Positions 42,064 to 50,998 of a DNA stretch of 64,000 nucleotides are shown here, in pieces. The stretch lies in the NCBI GenBank assembly GCA_016717205.1, contig JADKGC010000002.1, forward strand, positions 682,001-746,000, written 5' to 3'. Position 1 is the first letter of the stretch, and each line of letters begins with the position of its first letter. The position numbers and the translations under genes are program-made. Below the pieces are notes generated by a model. It worked only from the letters and a program-made list of their open reading frames with translations, ran no database searches and was not told the DNA's origin. The DNA comes from Candidatus Flexifilum breve. Lineage in GTDB: Bacteria > Chloroflexota > Anaerolineae > Aggregatilineales > Phototrophicaceae.

Positions 42064-42611
42064 GCCACAAACTGAATATCAGCCATAGGACGAGGCATGA
42101 AGTCATTTCAGAATCGGCACTTTGTCTAACCTCACCCCGTTTCGCTGCGCTCAACCGCCCCTCTCCAAAGGGCGAGGGCAAGCAGGTTAGTGGTGTCCTC
42201 TCCCCCACGGAGAGAGGACGGCTTGCGGAGCAAGCAGGGTGAGGTTGAGCATTTTCACCAATTGTGAAATAGCCTCATGCCTCGTCCTGTTTTGGCATCT
42301 TTCGGACACAGGCTTAAGCAGGTTCTCGCAATAAGTCCAATCAGAAATCGCCGTTGTAGGGGGAAGGCGCGCCTTCCCCCTACACAACAACCTTCGGTAA
42401 CCTACTTTTGTGCTGTATCCGGTAAATGGTCGAATATGGGTTGGTAGGGGCGCACGGCCGTGCGCCCCTACGAAAAAGCGCTTCCTTTTCTGCAATCAAT
42501 TGCCGGACGGAGCATTTAGCATCTGCGCTCTCGCGCTCATCGTTGGTTGTTTGGAAGCGGCTCAACGGGGAGCCGCTTTCCATTTGAGTTCATGTGTAGA
42601 AAATTGGGCTG
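42064..42611. repeat. Repeat block separating cydAB from cydDC
   Basis: GC-A-like unit at 42128-42245, then two fully symmetric 28-nt P20 palindromes: GTAG-core-CTAC at 42356-42383 (core 42360-42379) and 42444-42471 (core 42448-42467), the latter identical to 28266-28293. Half phrases GGACGAGGCATG occur at about 42089. No gene is seen. Confidence 0.8.
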
Positions 42612-44315
42612 ATGGATAGACGACTTATCGCCGAAGCGCGCGCCGTGCGCCGCGAATTTGCGCTGAGCATTCTGTGGCAGACGTTGGCGGGCGCGTGCCT
42701 GATCGGCGGCGCGTTCGCCTTCAGCCGCACGGTCGCCGCCGTATTCCTCGGCGGGCAGCCGCTGAGTGCAGTGCTGCCGCTGCTCGGGCTGTTCGGCGGC
42801 TGCGCGCTGCTGCGCGCAGGGCTGGTGTGGGCGGGAAACAGCGCCGCCGCCGAGGTGTCGATCCGCGTGCGGCTTGACCTGCGCCGCCGGCTGCTCAAGC
42901 AGTTGGTGCAGTTGGGCGCGCAGGATGCCCGCACCGGCGAACTGGCGACCACGGCCAGCAAGGGAATCGACGCGCTCGACCCGTACTTTCGCGACTACCT
43001 GCCCGCGCTGTTCACGGCGCTGCTCATCCCACTGACAATGGCGCTGGTCGTGCTCCCGCTCGACGGGTTAACCCTCGCCGTCATGCTGATCACCGCGCCG
43101 CTGATCCCGTTCTTCATGATCCTGATCGGCAAAGCGGCGGGCGTGCTGGCGAAGACACAGTATGCGAGTTTAGGGCTGTTGAGCGCGCACTTCCTCGATG
43201 TGATGCAGGGCTTGCTCACGCTCAAGCTGTTCAACCGCAGCCAATACCAAATCGAGACGATTGGCCGCATTTCCGGCGAATTTCGCACGGCGACAATGGG
43301 CGTGCTGCGCGTGGCGTTCCTCTCCGCGCTCACGCTCGAACTGCTGGCGACAGTCAGCGTGGCGCTGATCGCCGTCGAAATCGGCGTGCGCCTGCTGCAT
43401 GGCGGCATCCCGTTTGAATCGGCGCTGTTCCTGCTGGTGATCGCGCCGGAATTTTACCAACCGCTGCGCACACTCGGCGCGCGCTTCCACACCGGGACGG
43501 AGGCCAGCGCCGCCGCCGCGCGCATCTTCGACGTGCTGGCGCTGCCATGCCCGCCGGCAGGCGCGGTTACCGCGCCCCCGCACAGCGATCTGCGCTTTGA
43601 GGCGGTGCACGTCGCCTATGACGCGGGCGAACGTCCCGCGCTGAATGGGCTGTCGTTCACGGTCGCGCAGGGCGAAAAAGTCGCGCTGGTCGGCGCGACG
43701 GGCGGCGGCAAAAGCACGGCGCTCGCGCTGCTGCTGCGTTTCAGCGAACCGACGGCGGGGTGTATCACGGTGAACGGACGCGACCTGCGCGAACTGGATG
43801 CGGACTCATGGCGGCAGCAGATCGCGTGGGTGCCGCAAGCACCGTACCTCTTCAATACCTCGGTTGCCGACAATATCCGCTTAGGGCGCCCCGACGCGCC
43901 GCTCACCGACGTGCTTGCGGCGGCGGAGGCGGCGCAAGCGCATGACTTCATCACGCGGCTGCCCCACGGCTATGACACGGTCATCGGCGAGCGTGGCGCA
44001 CGCCTGAGCGGCGGGCAGGCGCAGCGCGTCGCCATCGCCCGCGCGTTTCTGCGCGATGCGCCGCTGCTGCTGCTCGACGAAATCACGTCGTATCTTGACC
44101 ATGAGACGGAGGCGGCGCTCAACCGGGCACTGGAGCGCCTGCTGGTGGGACGGACGGCGCTCGTCGTCGCTCACCGCCTGCACACAATTCAACGCATGGA
44201 TCGCATCCTCGTGGTCGAAGCGGGACAGGTGGTCGAAAGCGGAACGCACGCCGAACTGCTGGCGCACGGCGGCCACTATCAGCGGCTGATCGCCCGGACT
44301 GGGGGCCGCGAATGA
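42612..44315 (+). CDS. cydD: Cytochrome bd assembly ABC transporter CydD
   Basis: 567 aa fused membrane and ATPase subunit. Six membrane helices in residues 15-290; the ATPase has GATGGGKSTALALL (Walker A), LSGGQAQRVAIARA (signature) and LLLLDEITSYLD (Walker B; usual form DEPTAHLD). CydDC exports glutathione or cysteine (and haem) and is needed for cytochrome bd assembly. The stop overlaps the cydC start (ATGA, 44312-44315). The upstream ribosome site is weak. Confidence 0.92.
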   Translation: MDRRLIAEARAVRREFALSILWQTLAGACLIGGAFAFSRTVAAVFLGGQPLSAVLPLLGLFGGCALLRAGLVWAGNSAAAEVSIRVRLDLRRRLLKQLVQLGAQDARTGELATTASKGIDALDPYFRDYLPALFTALLIPLTMALVVLPLDGLTLAVMLITAPLIPFFMILIGKAAGVLAKTQYASLGLLSAHFLDVMQGLLTLKLFNRSQYQIETIGRISGEFRTATMGVLRVAFLSALTLELLATVSVALIAVEIGVRLLHGGIPFESALFLLVIAPEFYQPLRTLGARFHTGTEASAAAARIFDVLALPCPPAGAVTAPPHSDLRFEAVHVAYDAGERPALNGLSFTVAQGEKVALVGATGGGKSTALALLLRFSEPTAGCITVNGRDLRELDADSWRQQIAWVPQAPYLFNTSVADNIRLGRPDAPLTDVLAAAEAAQAHDFITRLPHGYDTVIGERGARLSGGQAQRVAIARAFLRDAPLLLLDEITSYLDHETEAALNRALERLLVGRTALVVAHRLHTIQRMDRILVVEAGQVVESGTHAELLAHGGHYQRLIARTGGRE

Positions 44316-45923
44316 TCCGGCGTCTGCTCACATGGCTGCGCCCGTATGCGGGACGCAGCACGCTTTCCGTGCTGCTCGGCGCGCTGACCATCGGCAGCAG
44401 CATCGCGCTCATGGCGACCTCGGCGTGGCTGATCTCCAAGTCGGCCTTGCAGCCGTCGATTGCAGAATTGGGCGTGTCCGTTGTCGGCGTGCGCTTCTTT
44501 GGGCTGGCGCGCGCCGTCTTCCGGTATCTGGAGCGGCTGATTGCGCACGACACGACCTTTCGCTGGCTGGCCGATGTGCGCGTGCGCGTGTACCGGGCCA
44601 TCGAACCGCTCGCGCCCGCCCGGTTGTCGGCGCTGCGCAGCGGCGATCTGCAGGGGCGCGTGATCGGCGATGTCGACGCGCTGCAAAATCTGTATTTGCG
44701 CGCGCTGGCGCCGGCGCTCGTGGCGCTCGTGACGGGCGCGGTGCTGGTCACGCTGAGCGCAGCGTTTGACGGCGTGGTCGCCCTGGCGGCGCTGGCGTGG
44801 TTTGGCGCGTCCGCCGCGCTGATCGTGTCGCTGGCGGCGTGGCTGGGACGCGAACCGGGACAGCGGCTGACACAAGAACGCGGCGCGCTCAATGCGGCGC
44901 TGGTCGATACGCTGCAAGGTCTGCCCGATCTGATCGCCTATGGCGCGGCGCTGCGCCACCTGCAGGCGCTGGAAGCGCAAGCCGATCAACTCGCTGCTCA
45001 CGAACGCCGCTTCGCCCGGTTGGACGCGCTGCAAGCCGCAGTGCTGATCATACTGCCCGCCGGGGCGGTGATCAGCGTGCTGCTGCTGGCGATTCCCCGC
45101 GTAGAGGGGGTGTATCTGGCGACGCTCGCGCTGGCGACGACCGCCGCCTATGAAGCCCTGCTGCCGCTCGGTCAAGCGGCGCTGGCGTGGGGCGGCATGC
45201 GCGAATCGGCGGTGCGGCTGTTTGAACTCATGGACACGCCGCCCGCGGTCACCGAACCCGCCGCGCCGATCAGCGTGCCCGCTACGTTTGACATCACGTT
45301 TGATCAGGTCACGTTTGCGTACACGCCGGAGCAGCCGCCCGTGCTGCGCGACTTCAGCGTGACGATTGGCGCGGGTGAGAGGCTGGCAATCATCGGCGAG
45401 AGCGGCGCGGGCAAATCGACGTTGGTCAGTTTGCTGGCACGCTTCTGGGAGATCGATGGGGGGGCAGATCAGCATCGGCGGCGTCGATGTGCGCGCGCTG
45501 CGGCAGGCCGACGCGCGGCGCCTGATCAGTGTGATGTCACAGCACACGTATCTGTTCAACACCACCATCCGCGAGAACATCCGTTTAGCGCGCAGTGAGG
45601 CCAGCGACGCCGAAGTCGAAGGAGCGGCGCGGGCGGCGCACATCCACGAGTTCATCCGGTCACTGCCGCAGGGTTATGACACGCTGGTCGGCGAAAACGG
45701 GCACAAGCTGAGCGGCGGCGAACGTCAGCGGGTGGCGTTGGCGCAAGCCCTGCTCAAAGACGCGCCGATCCTCATCCTCGACGAGGCGACTGCGCACCTC
45801 GACGCCGCCACCGAACGCGATGTGATCGAGGCAGTGCTCACCGCCTCGACCGGACGGACGCTCATTCTGCTCACGCATAACCCGGCGCTGCTGGCACACG
45901 TCGAGCGGGTGCTGCGACTATAA
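44312..45923 (+). pseudogene. cydC: Cytochrome bd assembly ABC transporter CydC, frameshifted at a G run
   Basis: The membrane domain and Walker A (GESGAGKSTLVSLLARF) are in one frame; the rest (GGQISIGGVDVRAL, LSGGERQRVALAQALL, LILDEATAHLD, TLILLTHNPALL) is in the +1 frame. The switch falls at seven consecutive G (45458-45464). Removing one G restores an unbroken product of about 536 aa reading EIDGGQISIGG, exactly what the family needs. A homopolymer miscount is the simplest explanation; a real slip-prone mutation is possible. Overlaps cydD by ATGA. Confidence 0.88.
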
Positions 45924-46394
45924 ATGGCGGGTTTCGTGGTCAACGGCTTACACTTTTTAGTGGAGGTTGACGTGGTTAGGTGGCGCGCTTCACTACCCCA
46001 AAAACTGTAGCGACGAGGCATGCGGGTAACTTCGTACGATTGCATGAAATCGGTTTGCTGACAGCGGACGCAATGATGCAGTTTAACTTATGAAGGTGGA
46101 GTACCGACCCCACCCCCGGCCCCTCCCCGAATTCGGTTGACGGAGGGACAGTTTTCACAATCGCGGGAATTGTAGGGACGCCCAACGGGGCGTCCGCCGG
46201 ATTGGGCGCGAAACGGACGCGCCGTTGCGCGTCCCTACACAACACGTTTTCCCTCAAACAAGCGCCTTAATGGCTCTCCATACTATAAGTGCCCTGTCCT
46301 CGATAGCTTGTGTGAGGGGAACGCGCCAATGCGGTTGATCCTGACGTGAAGGCATTCCGCTCACGTACAGATTGAAATAGTTACATTCATCACT
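45924..46394. repeat. Composite repeat element, copy 2
   Basis: GC-B unit at about 46105-46135, left end GGACAGTTTTCACAA at 46146, P20 core 46176-46195 after GTAG, P20 core 46215-46234 before CTAC, and right end ACTATAAGTGCCCTGTCC at 46282-46299. It parallels the element at 18482-18633. GCAGTTTAACTTATGAA near 46079 also occurs at 26822. No gene is seen in this gap. Confidence 0.72.
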
Positions 46395-46423
46395 TTGTAC
46401 ACTTTTAGTGTACGTTGTACAGT
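46395..46423 (+). promoter_or_regulatory. Candidate promoter with palindromic operator for the XRE-cupin gene
   Basis: GTACACT-TTT-AGTGTAC (46397-46413) is a perfect 7-bp inverted repeat. It lies between a possible -35 TTGTAC (46395-46400) and -10 TACAGT (46418-46423), spacing 17. Autoregulation by the downstream XRE protein would fit. Confidence 0.45.
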
Positions 46424-46485
46424 TAAATTGTATGACGTTGGTAGGATTGAGCCCAGACCGAGCAGGAATGCCTGATAGAGCCATC

Positions 46486-47058
46486 ATGACCCATCCCCCA
46501 GATGTCGGACAGCGCATCCGCGCTTTGCGCGACCAACAAGGTCTATCCCTACGCGCGCTCGCCGAGCGCTGCGGCATGTCGATCAACGCCATCAATCGCA
46601 TTGAACACGGTGAAAACTCGCCAACGGTCGCCTCGCTGCATCTGTTAGCGACCGCGCTCGAAGTGCCCATCACCGAGTTCTTCCGCACCACGGAGAAGCG
46701 CAAGACCGTCATGGTGAAGCGCGAGTCGCGGGTGCATGCCCAGCAGCAAGGCATGGATATCGAGAGTTTGGGAACCGGGCTGCACAATCAGCAGCTCGAA
46801 CCGTTTCTCGTGACGGTGCCGCCGGGGAGCGGCACAGGCAGCCCAACGATCACGCATCACGGGCAGGAGCTTGTCTACTGCGTCGCCGGGGCGCTGGAGT
46901 ATCAGATCAGCGATGAGGTCTACATGCTGACGGCGGGTGATAGCTTGCTGTTTGAGGCTGTTCAGCCGCATGTTTTTCGCAATCTGTCCGATCTTCCCGC
47001 CGTGATTTTGCTGGTCTTTCACATTCAAGACGGCAGTCCCGGCCATTTGCATACCTGA
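46486..47058 (+). CDS. XRE-family regulator with C-terminal cupin
   Basis: 190 aa. The N-terminal helix-turn-helix is RIRALRDQQGLSLRALAERCGMSINAINRIEHGENSPTVASL in effect (residues about 8-50); the C-terminal cupin_2 domain has TITHHGQELVYCVAGALEYQI and LTAGDSLLFEAVQPHVFRN. This fusion type usually senses a metabolite and controls nearby or scattered metabolic genes. Start 46486 begins directly before the HTH domain; upstream in-frame starts at 46468 and 46408 lie in the promoter/operator region and are disfavoured. Confidence 0.87.
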   Translation: MTHPPDVGQRIRALRDQQGLSLRALAERCGMSINAINRIEHGENSPTVASLHLLATALEVPITEFFRTTEKRKTVMVKRESRVHAQQQGMDIESLGTGLHNQQLEPFLVTVPPGSGTGSPTITHHGQELVYCVAGALEYQISDEVYMLTAGDSLLFEAVQPHVFRNLSDLPAVILLVFHIQDGSPGHLHT

Positions 47059-47073
47059 CCGAAAGGAAGCATC

Positions 47074-48219
47074 ATGAAACTCGTATTCGCCTTCCTCATA
47101 GCCCTGCTGCTGTTTGCGGCGCCGACCATGCTTCAAGCTCAGGATTGTACGCTGCCGGAAGTTATCACTGTGCAGACTCAGGCAGCGACGCTGACGGTGG
47201 TGCCGGTGGGGTCCGTCGACGTGGCGGACGCGGCCAGCGCACGGGAGGCGGCGGACACACAGGTGACGGCGGAGGCGAATGTCCTGAGCGGCCCGGGGTC
47301 GGGTTTTGCGCAGGTGGGTACGCTCACCAGCGGCCAAACGATCCGCGTGGACGCCAGCAATTGCACCGGACAGTGGCTGCGCACGGTGCTGGAAAATGGA
47401 CAAGTCGGCTGGGTTTCCGCGAACTACCTAGAGGAATTGTCAGCCGAAGTCACGCTCCCCGTGGCGAATGCCGATACCCCGCTCTATGCCGCAATGCAGG
47501 CCATGACGCTGCAGCTCACGGCGGACGCGGCAAGCTGTAGCGACGATAGTCTTCATGGTGTGCTGCTTCAGGTTCCGGCGGCGGCTGATCCCGTTCCCGT
47601 ACAAGTCAATGGCATTGACATGGTCATCGGCGGCACGGTGTACGTCGGCTTAACGGCCGATGGCACGCAGACCGCTGCCGTGCTGGCCGGACATGCACGC
47701 ATCACCGACGGCGATTTGAGCGTGGCGATGGACACGGGAATGCAGGCATTTATCGCGCTCAATGCGCAGGAGGCTTCGTCACCGTCCATGCACATCGCGC
47801 CGTTTGCGGCTGCGGACGTGGCGAATCTTCCACTGTATGTGCTGCCGGAAGCGGTCGACGAGCTGGCGGGGCTGGCGGATGATGATCCGTACATCGTCGG
47901 GCAGGCCGCCTGCCGCGTGATCTCGAATCTGCCGGATAATCTGTGCCCGCTGCATTTCGTCAACCGGGACGGCGACGCCATCGTGCAGATGGATGTCGAG
48001 CTGGTCTCGGCGCCGTATGGCGAGTGGAGCGACAGCACGCATGAGAATCCGCCCATCCTGCAGGGTGACAACGTGAGCGGGATGATCGCGTGGAATCCGA
48101 CGTGCTCGCTCGGCCCGGCGTGCTTCATCGGCCCGGTGGTGTGGTCAATCACGCTGACCGACGCAGCGGGGAACGTCAGCGAACCCTTCGAAGCGTCGTT
48201 CAACTGCGTTGACAGCTAG
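47074..48219 (+). CDS. Exported SH3b-domain protein
   Basis: 381 aa. Signal peptide LVFAFLIALLLFAAPTMLQAQ. An SH3b domain at about residues 65-125: EANVLSGPGSGFAQVGTLTSG ... GQWLRTVLENGQVGWVSANYL. A second region (130-250) looks beta-rich, and the last 80 residues contain several Cys (CRVISNLPDNLCPLHF; NPTCSLGPACFIGP). The C-terminal end FEASFNC may be a CARDB-like sandwich. Probably surface or periplasm-equivalent located. The ATG has GAAAGGAAG upstream, 15 bp after the regulator stop, so likely co-transcribed with it. Confidence 0.82.
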   Translation: MKLVFAFLIALLLFAAPTMLQAQDCTLPEVITVQTQAATLTVVPVGSVDVADAASAREAADTQVTAEANVLSGPGSGFAQVGTLTSGQTIRVDASNCTGQWLRTVLENGQVGWVSANYLEELSAEVTLPVANADTPLYAAMQAMTLQLTADAASCSDDSLHGVLLQVPAAADPVPVQVNGIDMVIGGTVYVGLTADGTQTAAVLAGHARITDGDLSVAMDTGMQAFIALNAQEASSPSMHIAPFAAADVANLPLYVLPEAVDELAGLADDDPYIVGQAACRVISNLPDNLCPLHFVNRDGDAIVQMDVELVSAPYGEWSDSTHENPPILQGDNVSGMIAWNPTCSLGPACFIGPVVWSITLTDAAGNVSEPFEASFNCVDS

Positions 48220-48357
48220 ACAGCAACCGGACGGCGAAACGGCACAACATCAGAACGACAGAACGGCGGAACCTCCCGCCGTAGTCAAATGGGTCTTACC
48301 CAGCAGCGCGCACCGGCGTCGATCCTGCTGGGATGGATAGGTAGGATGGGAGAAACC

Positions 48358-48756
48358 ATGACGCAAGCTATTAAGCTCGCCGTCGTCACGGATGACGGCG
48401 AAACGATCAGCGCGCACTTTGGCCGCGCGCAGTTCTATGTGATCTATACGGTGGAAGACGGCGCCGTCACGCAGCGCGACCAAGTCGCAAAGCCCGTCCA
48501 TCAGCACGGGCAGCACGGGCACGTACATCTGCATCCCGAAGGCGATCACGCCGACGAAGCCGACCGCCACGCCGACATGTTCGCACCGATTCGCGACTGC
48601 GCGGCGGTGCTCACACGCGGCATGGGCTACGGCGCGCACACCGGATTGACCGGAATCGGCGTGCAGCCCATCATCACGGATGTGCGCCTCATTGCGGACG
48701 GCGTCGCGGCCTATGTCGCAGGCACCCTCGTCGATCACCCGGAGCGACTGCATTAA
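48358..48756 (+). CDS. NifX/NafY-like dinitrogenase iron-molybdenum cofactor domain protein
   Basis: 132 aa from ATG 48358 with GGGAGA 4 nt upstream. IKLAVVTDDGETISAHFGRAQFYVIYTVEDG is the FeMo-co biosynthesis domain start, and AAVLTRGMGYGAH and GIGVQPIITDVRLIADGVAAYVAG its end. A His-rich insertion (HQHGQHGHVHLHPEGDH) suggests metal binding. Nitrogenase genes are absent, and stand-alone members are common in non-diazotrophs, with unknown metal or cluster-carrier roles. Confidence 0.85.
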   Translation: MTQAIKLAVVTDDGETISAHFGRAQFYVIYTVEDGAVTQRDQVAKPVHQHGQHGHVHLHPEGDHADEADRHADMFAPIRDCAAVLTRGMGYGAHTGLTGIGVQPIITDVRLIADGVAAYVAGTLVDHPERLH

Positions 48757-48838
48757 GGCGGCCTACGTTTAGGTCAGGTCACCGCATTCGCAGCGCGAGT
48801 CTTGAGCGCTGAATAAGGCCAATGAAGGAAGGTGCAGC

Positions 48839-50023
48839 ATGCGTTCGCGAAAATGGTTCTGGGCGCTCGTGCTCAGCACATTGTTCACCGTTCAAATTGG
48901 ACACGCGCAGCAAGCGGGGGTCGTCTACGGCGTGTTCTTCTACTCGCCGACCTGCCGCCACTGCGAACAAGTGATTCAGAATGATTGGCCGACCATTCGG
49001 GCGGAATTCGGTGACAGTCTGCGCGTCCTGTTCGTCAATGTGACCACCACCGAGGGCAACACGCTACTGCAGGCGGCGCGGTCCGCCCTGCAGATCGAGG
49101 CCAATGGCGTACCCATGCTCATCATCGGCGGCGATGTTTTCGTAGGGTCGTTCGACATTCCGGCGCGCGCCCCCGAGGTCATCCGCGCAGGTCTGGCGGC
49201 GGGCGGCATTGGTTTCCCTGCGATACCGGGCATCGCCAGCCGCTTTGACGAGGTGGAGCAGCAGCCCGCGGCGGACGCGGTTCCGCCGAGCGCCAGCACC
49301 CCGCCGACGCTCTCGCTACTGGAGCGGATGGGCGCGGACCCGATCGCGAACGGGCTGGCACTGGTGATCCTCGCGCTGCTGGTCGTCAGCCTGGGGCTGA
49401 CGCTAACGGGACAACCAACGCTCGTCCAGCAGTACCGCCGCCCGGCCTGCATCGCGATCACGCTGCTCGGCTTCGGGATCTCGGTCTCGCTGCTCGTCGG
49501 CTCCACGGGTGAACTCACCGTCATAGCGGCAGCGGCGGGCATTCTGGGCGTCTTCACACTGCTGTTGGGTCTTGAAGTTGGGCAGCGCAATCCCACTGGG
49601 CAGAGCCGCGACTGGCGGATTCCGCTGATCGCGCTGGCGGGGTTGGGCGTCGCGGCCTACCTCGCGTCGATTGAACTGACACAGGCCGAAGCCGTATGCG
49701 GTTTGGTGGGAAACTGTAACCTCGTGCAGCAAAGCCCGTATGCGCGCCTCCTCGGAATTCCGATGGGCGTCATCGGCATGGCGGGTTATGTGGCGATTCT
49801 ACTATTGTGGGGGCTGGGACAGCGGATGCGGACGACCGGCCTGCTGCGGGCGACGGCGCTGTTCGGCGTGGGCTTTTCGACCTACCTCACGTTTCTCGAA
49901 CCCTTCGTCATCGGCGCGACGTGCCTGTGGTGCTTAAGCTCCGCCCTGATCATGCTGCTGCTGCTGTGGCTGCTCGCGGAGGCCCCGAGGCCTAAACGGG
50001 TATTAGGGCATGCGAGCGTTTAG
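48839..50023 (+). CDS. Thioredoxin-VKOR fusion oxidoreductase
   Basis: 394 aa. The signal segment is followed by a thioredoxin-like domain with CRHC at residues 39-42 (FFYSPTCRHCEQ), then four to five membrane helices forming a vitamin K epoxide reductase domain: Cys287 and Cys294 (CGLVGNC), a Ser in NLVQQS, and CLWC at 362-365. VKOR oxidises its partner thioredoxin-like domain with quinone and so drives disulfide formation outside the membrane, replacing DsbB. The Trx part is N-terminal, the reverse of the common VKOR-Trx order. GGAAGG lies before the ATG. Confidence 0.9.
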   Translation: MRSRKWFWALVLSTLFTVQIGHAQQAGVVYGVFFYSPTCRHCEQVIQNDWPTIRAEFGDSLRVLFVNVTTTEGNTLLQAARSALQIEANGVPMLIIGGDVFVGSFDIPARAPEVIRAGLAAGGIGFPAIPGIASRFDEVEQQPAADAVPPSASTPPTLSLLERMGADPIANGLALVILALLVVSLGLTLTGQPTLVQQYRRPACIAITLLGFGISVSLLVGSTGELTVIAAAAGILGVFTLLLGLEVGQRNPTGQSRDWRIPLIALAGLGVAAYLASIELTQAEAVCGLVGNCNLVQQSPYARLLGIPMGVIGMAGYVAILLLWGLGQRMRTTGLLRATALFGVGFSTYLTFLEPFVIGATCLWCLSSALIMLLLLWLLAEAPRPKRVLGHASV

Positions 50024-50965
50024 CAGCAGTCGCGAGACAGAGCAGACGATCACACTGGTAGGTAGTCCACTTCGCCGGGTATGGATCGAACGGGAATACC
50101 TGTTCGACGGCCCCATCGCTGCTCCCCCAACTTGATTGACAAATCCGCCTTTACTATCCGACCCTAACCCCCTGACAGAACTTGACAGGGGTAGGTTTTT
50201 CATGGTTCCCAATGGAACCTGGGGTTCCTTCGCCAAAGAATCTGTAGGGACGAGGCATGCCTCGTCCTGTCTTTCTCTGGAGAGGGCAACCCATCCGTCA
50301 TCTATTTCCATAAGTGAGGAAAATCAAAGCGTTACGCGGAGCCGTTCTAGTGCGATTTTCTACCGAGGACGAGGCATGCCTCGTCCCTACAATTAAAAAC
50401 CTACCCCTGACAGCCTGTCAGAACCCCTCCCCCGAATTCTTCACGGCAGGACAGTTTTAATGTTTCGAGACTGCCTTCCCTTAAGCGACACCTTGTAGGG
50501 ATGGCCTTCTGGCCGTCCGCTGACCACGGACGCGCAGAAGCGCGTCCCTACAATGGCTCAATTGTTAAAAGTGTCCTGTCCTCAACCCGAATTCGGGGAG
50601 GGGAGACAGATAAGTGCGTCTGTGTAGGGACGAGGCATGTCTCGTCCTGAGCGGTTTGGCGGGCGATCACAATATGGGCGCAGATGCGAATGGAGCAACA
50701 AGCAGCTTAGCGCTAACTGACGTTCATTAGGCGGCTGTGCGTGAGGCGCTCAAATATGGCAGGGCTGAAATAGTTGAATGATGCATGGTGACAACGGAGG
50801 CCTAAAACTTCCGTTTACAATCCCCTTAATAGCTCAACAACCTGACTTTTTACAGTTAGTTCTCGTTACTTTAATCAGGATTTAATCCCTTTTCGTTAAT
50901 TCCTTCATGATTCATCATGGATTTATGAATTATCATGATTTTGAGGGGTTTGCTTATTTGTAGAC
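50024..50965. repeat. Dense repeat region with two composite elements
   Basis: 940 bp without a gene. Element 50183-50412 has near-perfect 18-bp terminal inverted repeats (17 of 18) and a P20 pair inside (cores 50248-50267 and 50367-50386). Element 50449-50582 has ends GGACAGTTTTAAT and GTTAAAAGTGTCC, with P20 cores 50499-50518 and 50528-50547. A GC-B unit (50586-50605) and a P20 core at 50628-50647 follow. From 50780 the sequence becomes AT-rich promoter DNA with several TCATGAT/ATCATGA repeats. Confidence 0.8.
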
Positions 50966-50976
50966 TTCGCTATACT
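50905..50976 (+). promoter_or_regulatory. Promoter and inverted repeats upstream of the pentapeptide gene
   Basis: TATACT at 50971-50976 is a strong -10 element; TTGCTT lies 15 bp before it. Upstream TCATGAT (50905-50911) and ATCATGA (50932-50938) form an inverted repeat and could be an operator. The ribosome site GAGGAA follows within 15 bp of the -10. Confidence 0.5.
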
Positions 50977-50998
50977 CCTAATGTGAGGAAATAGAACT

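Noticed and set aside
46408..46485. Longer N-terminus for the XRE regulator from GTG 46408
   Set aside because: The extra codons run through the palindrome and predicted promoter, have no ribosome site and no family similarity.
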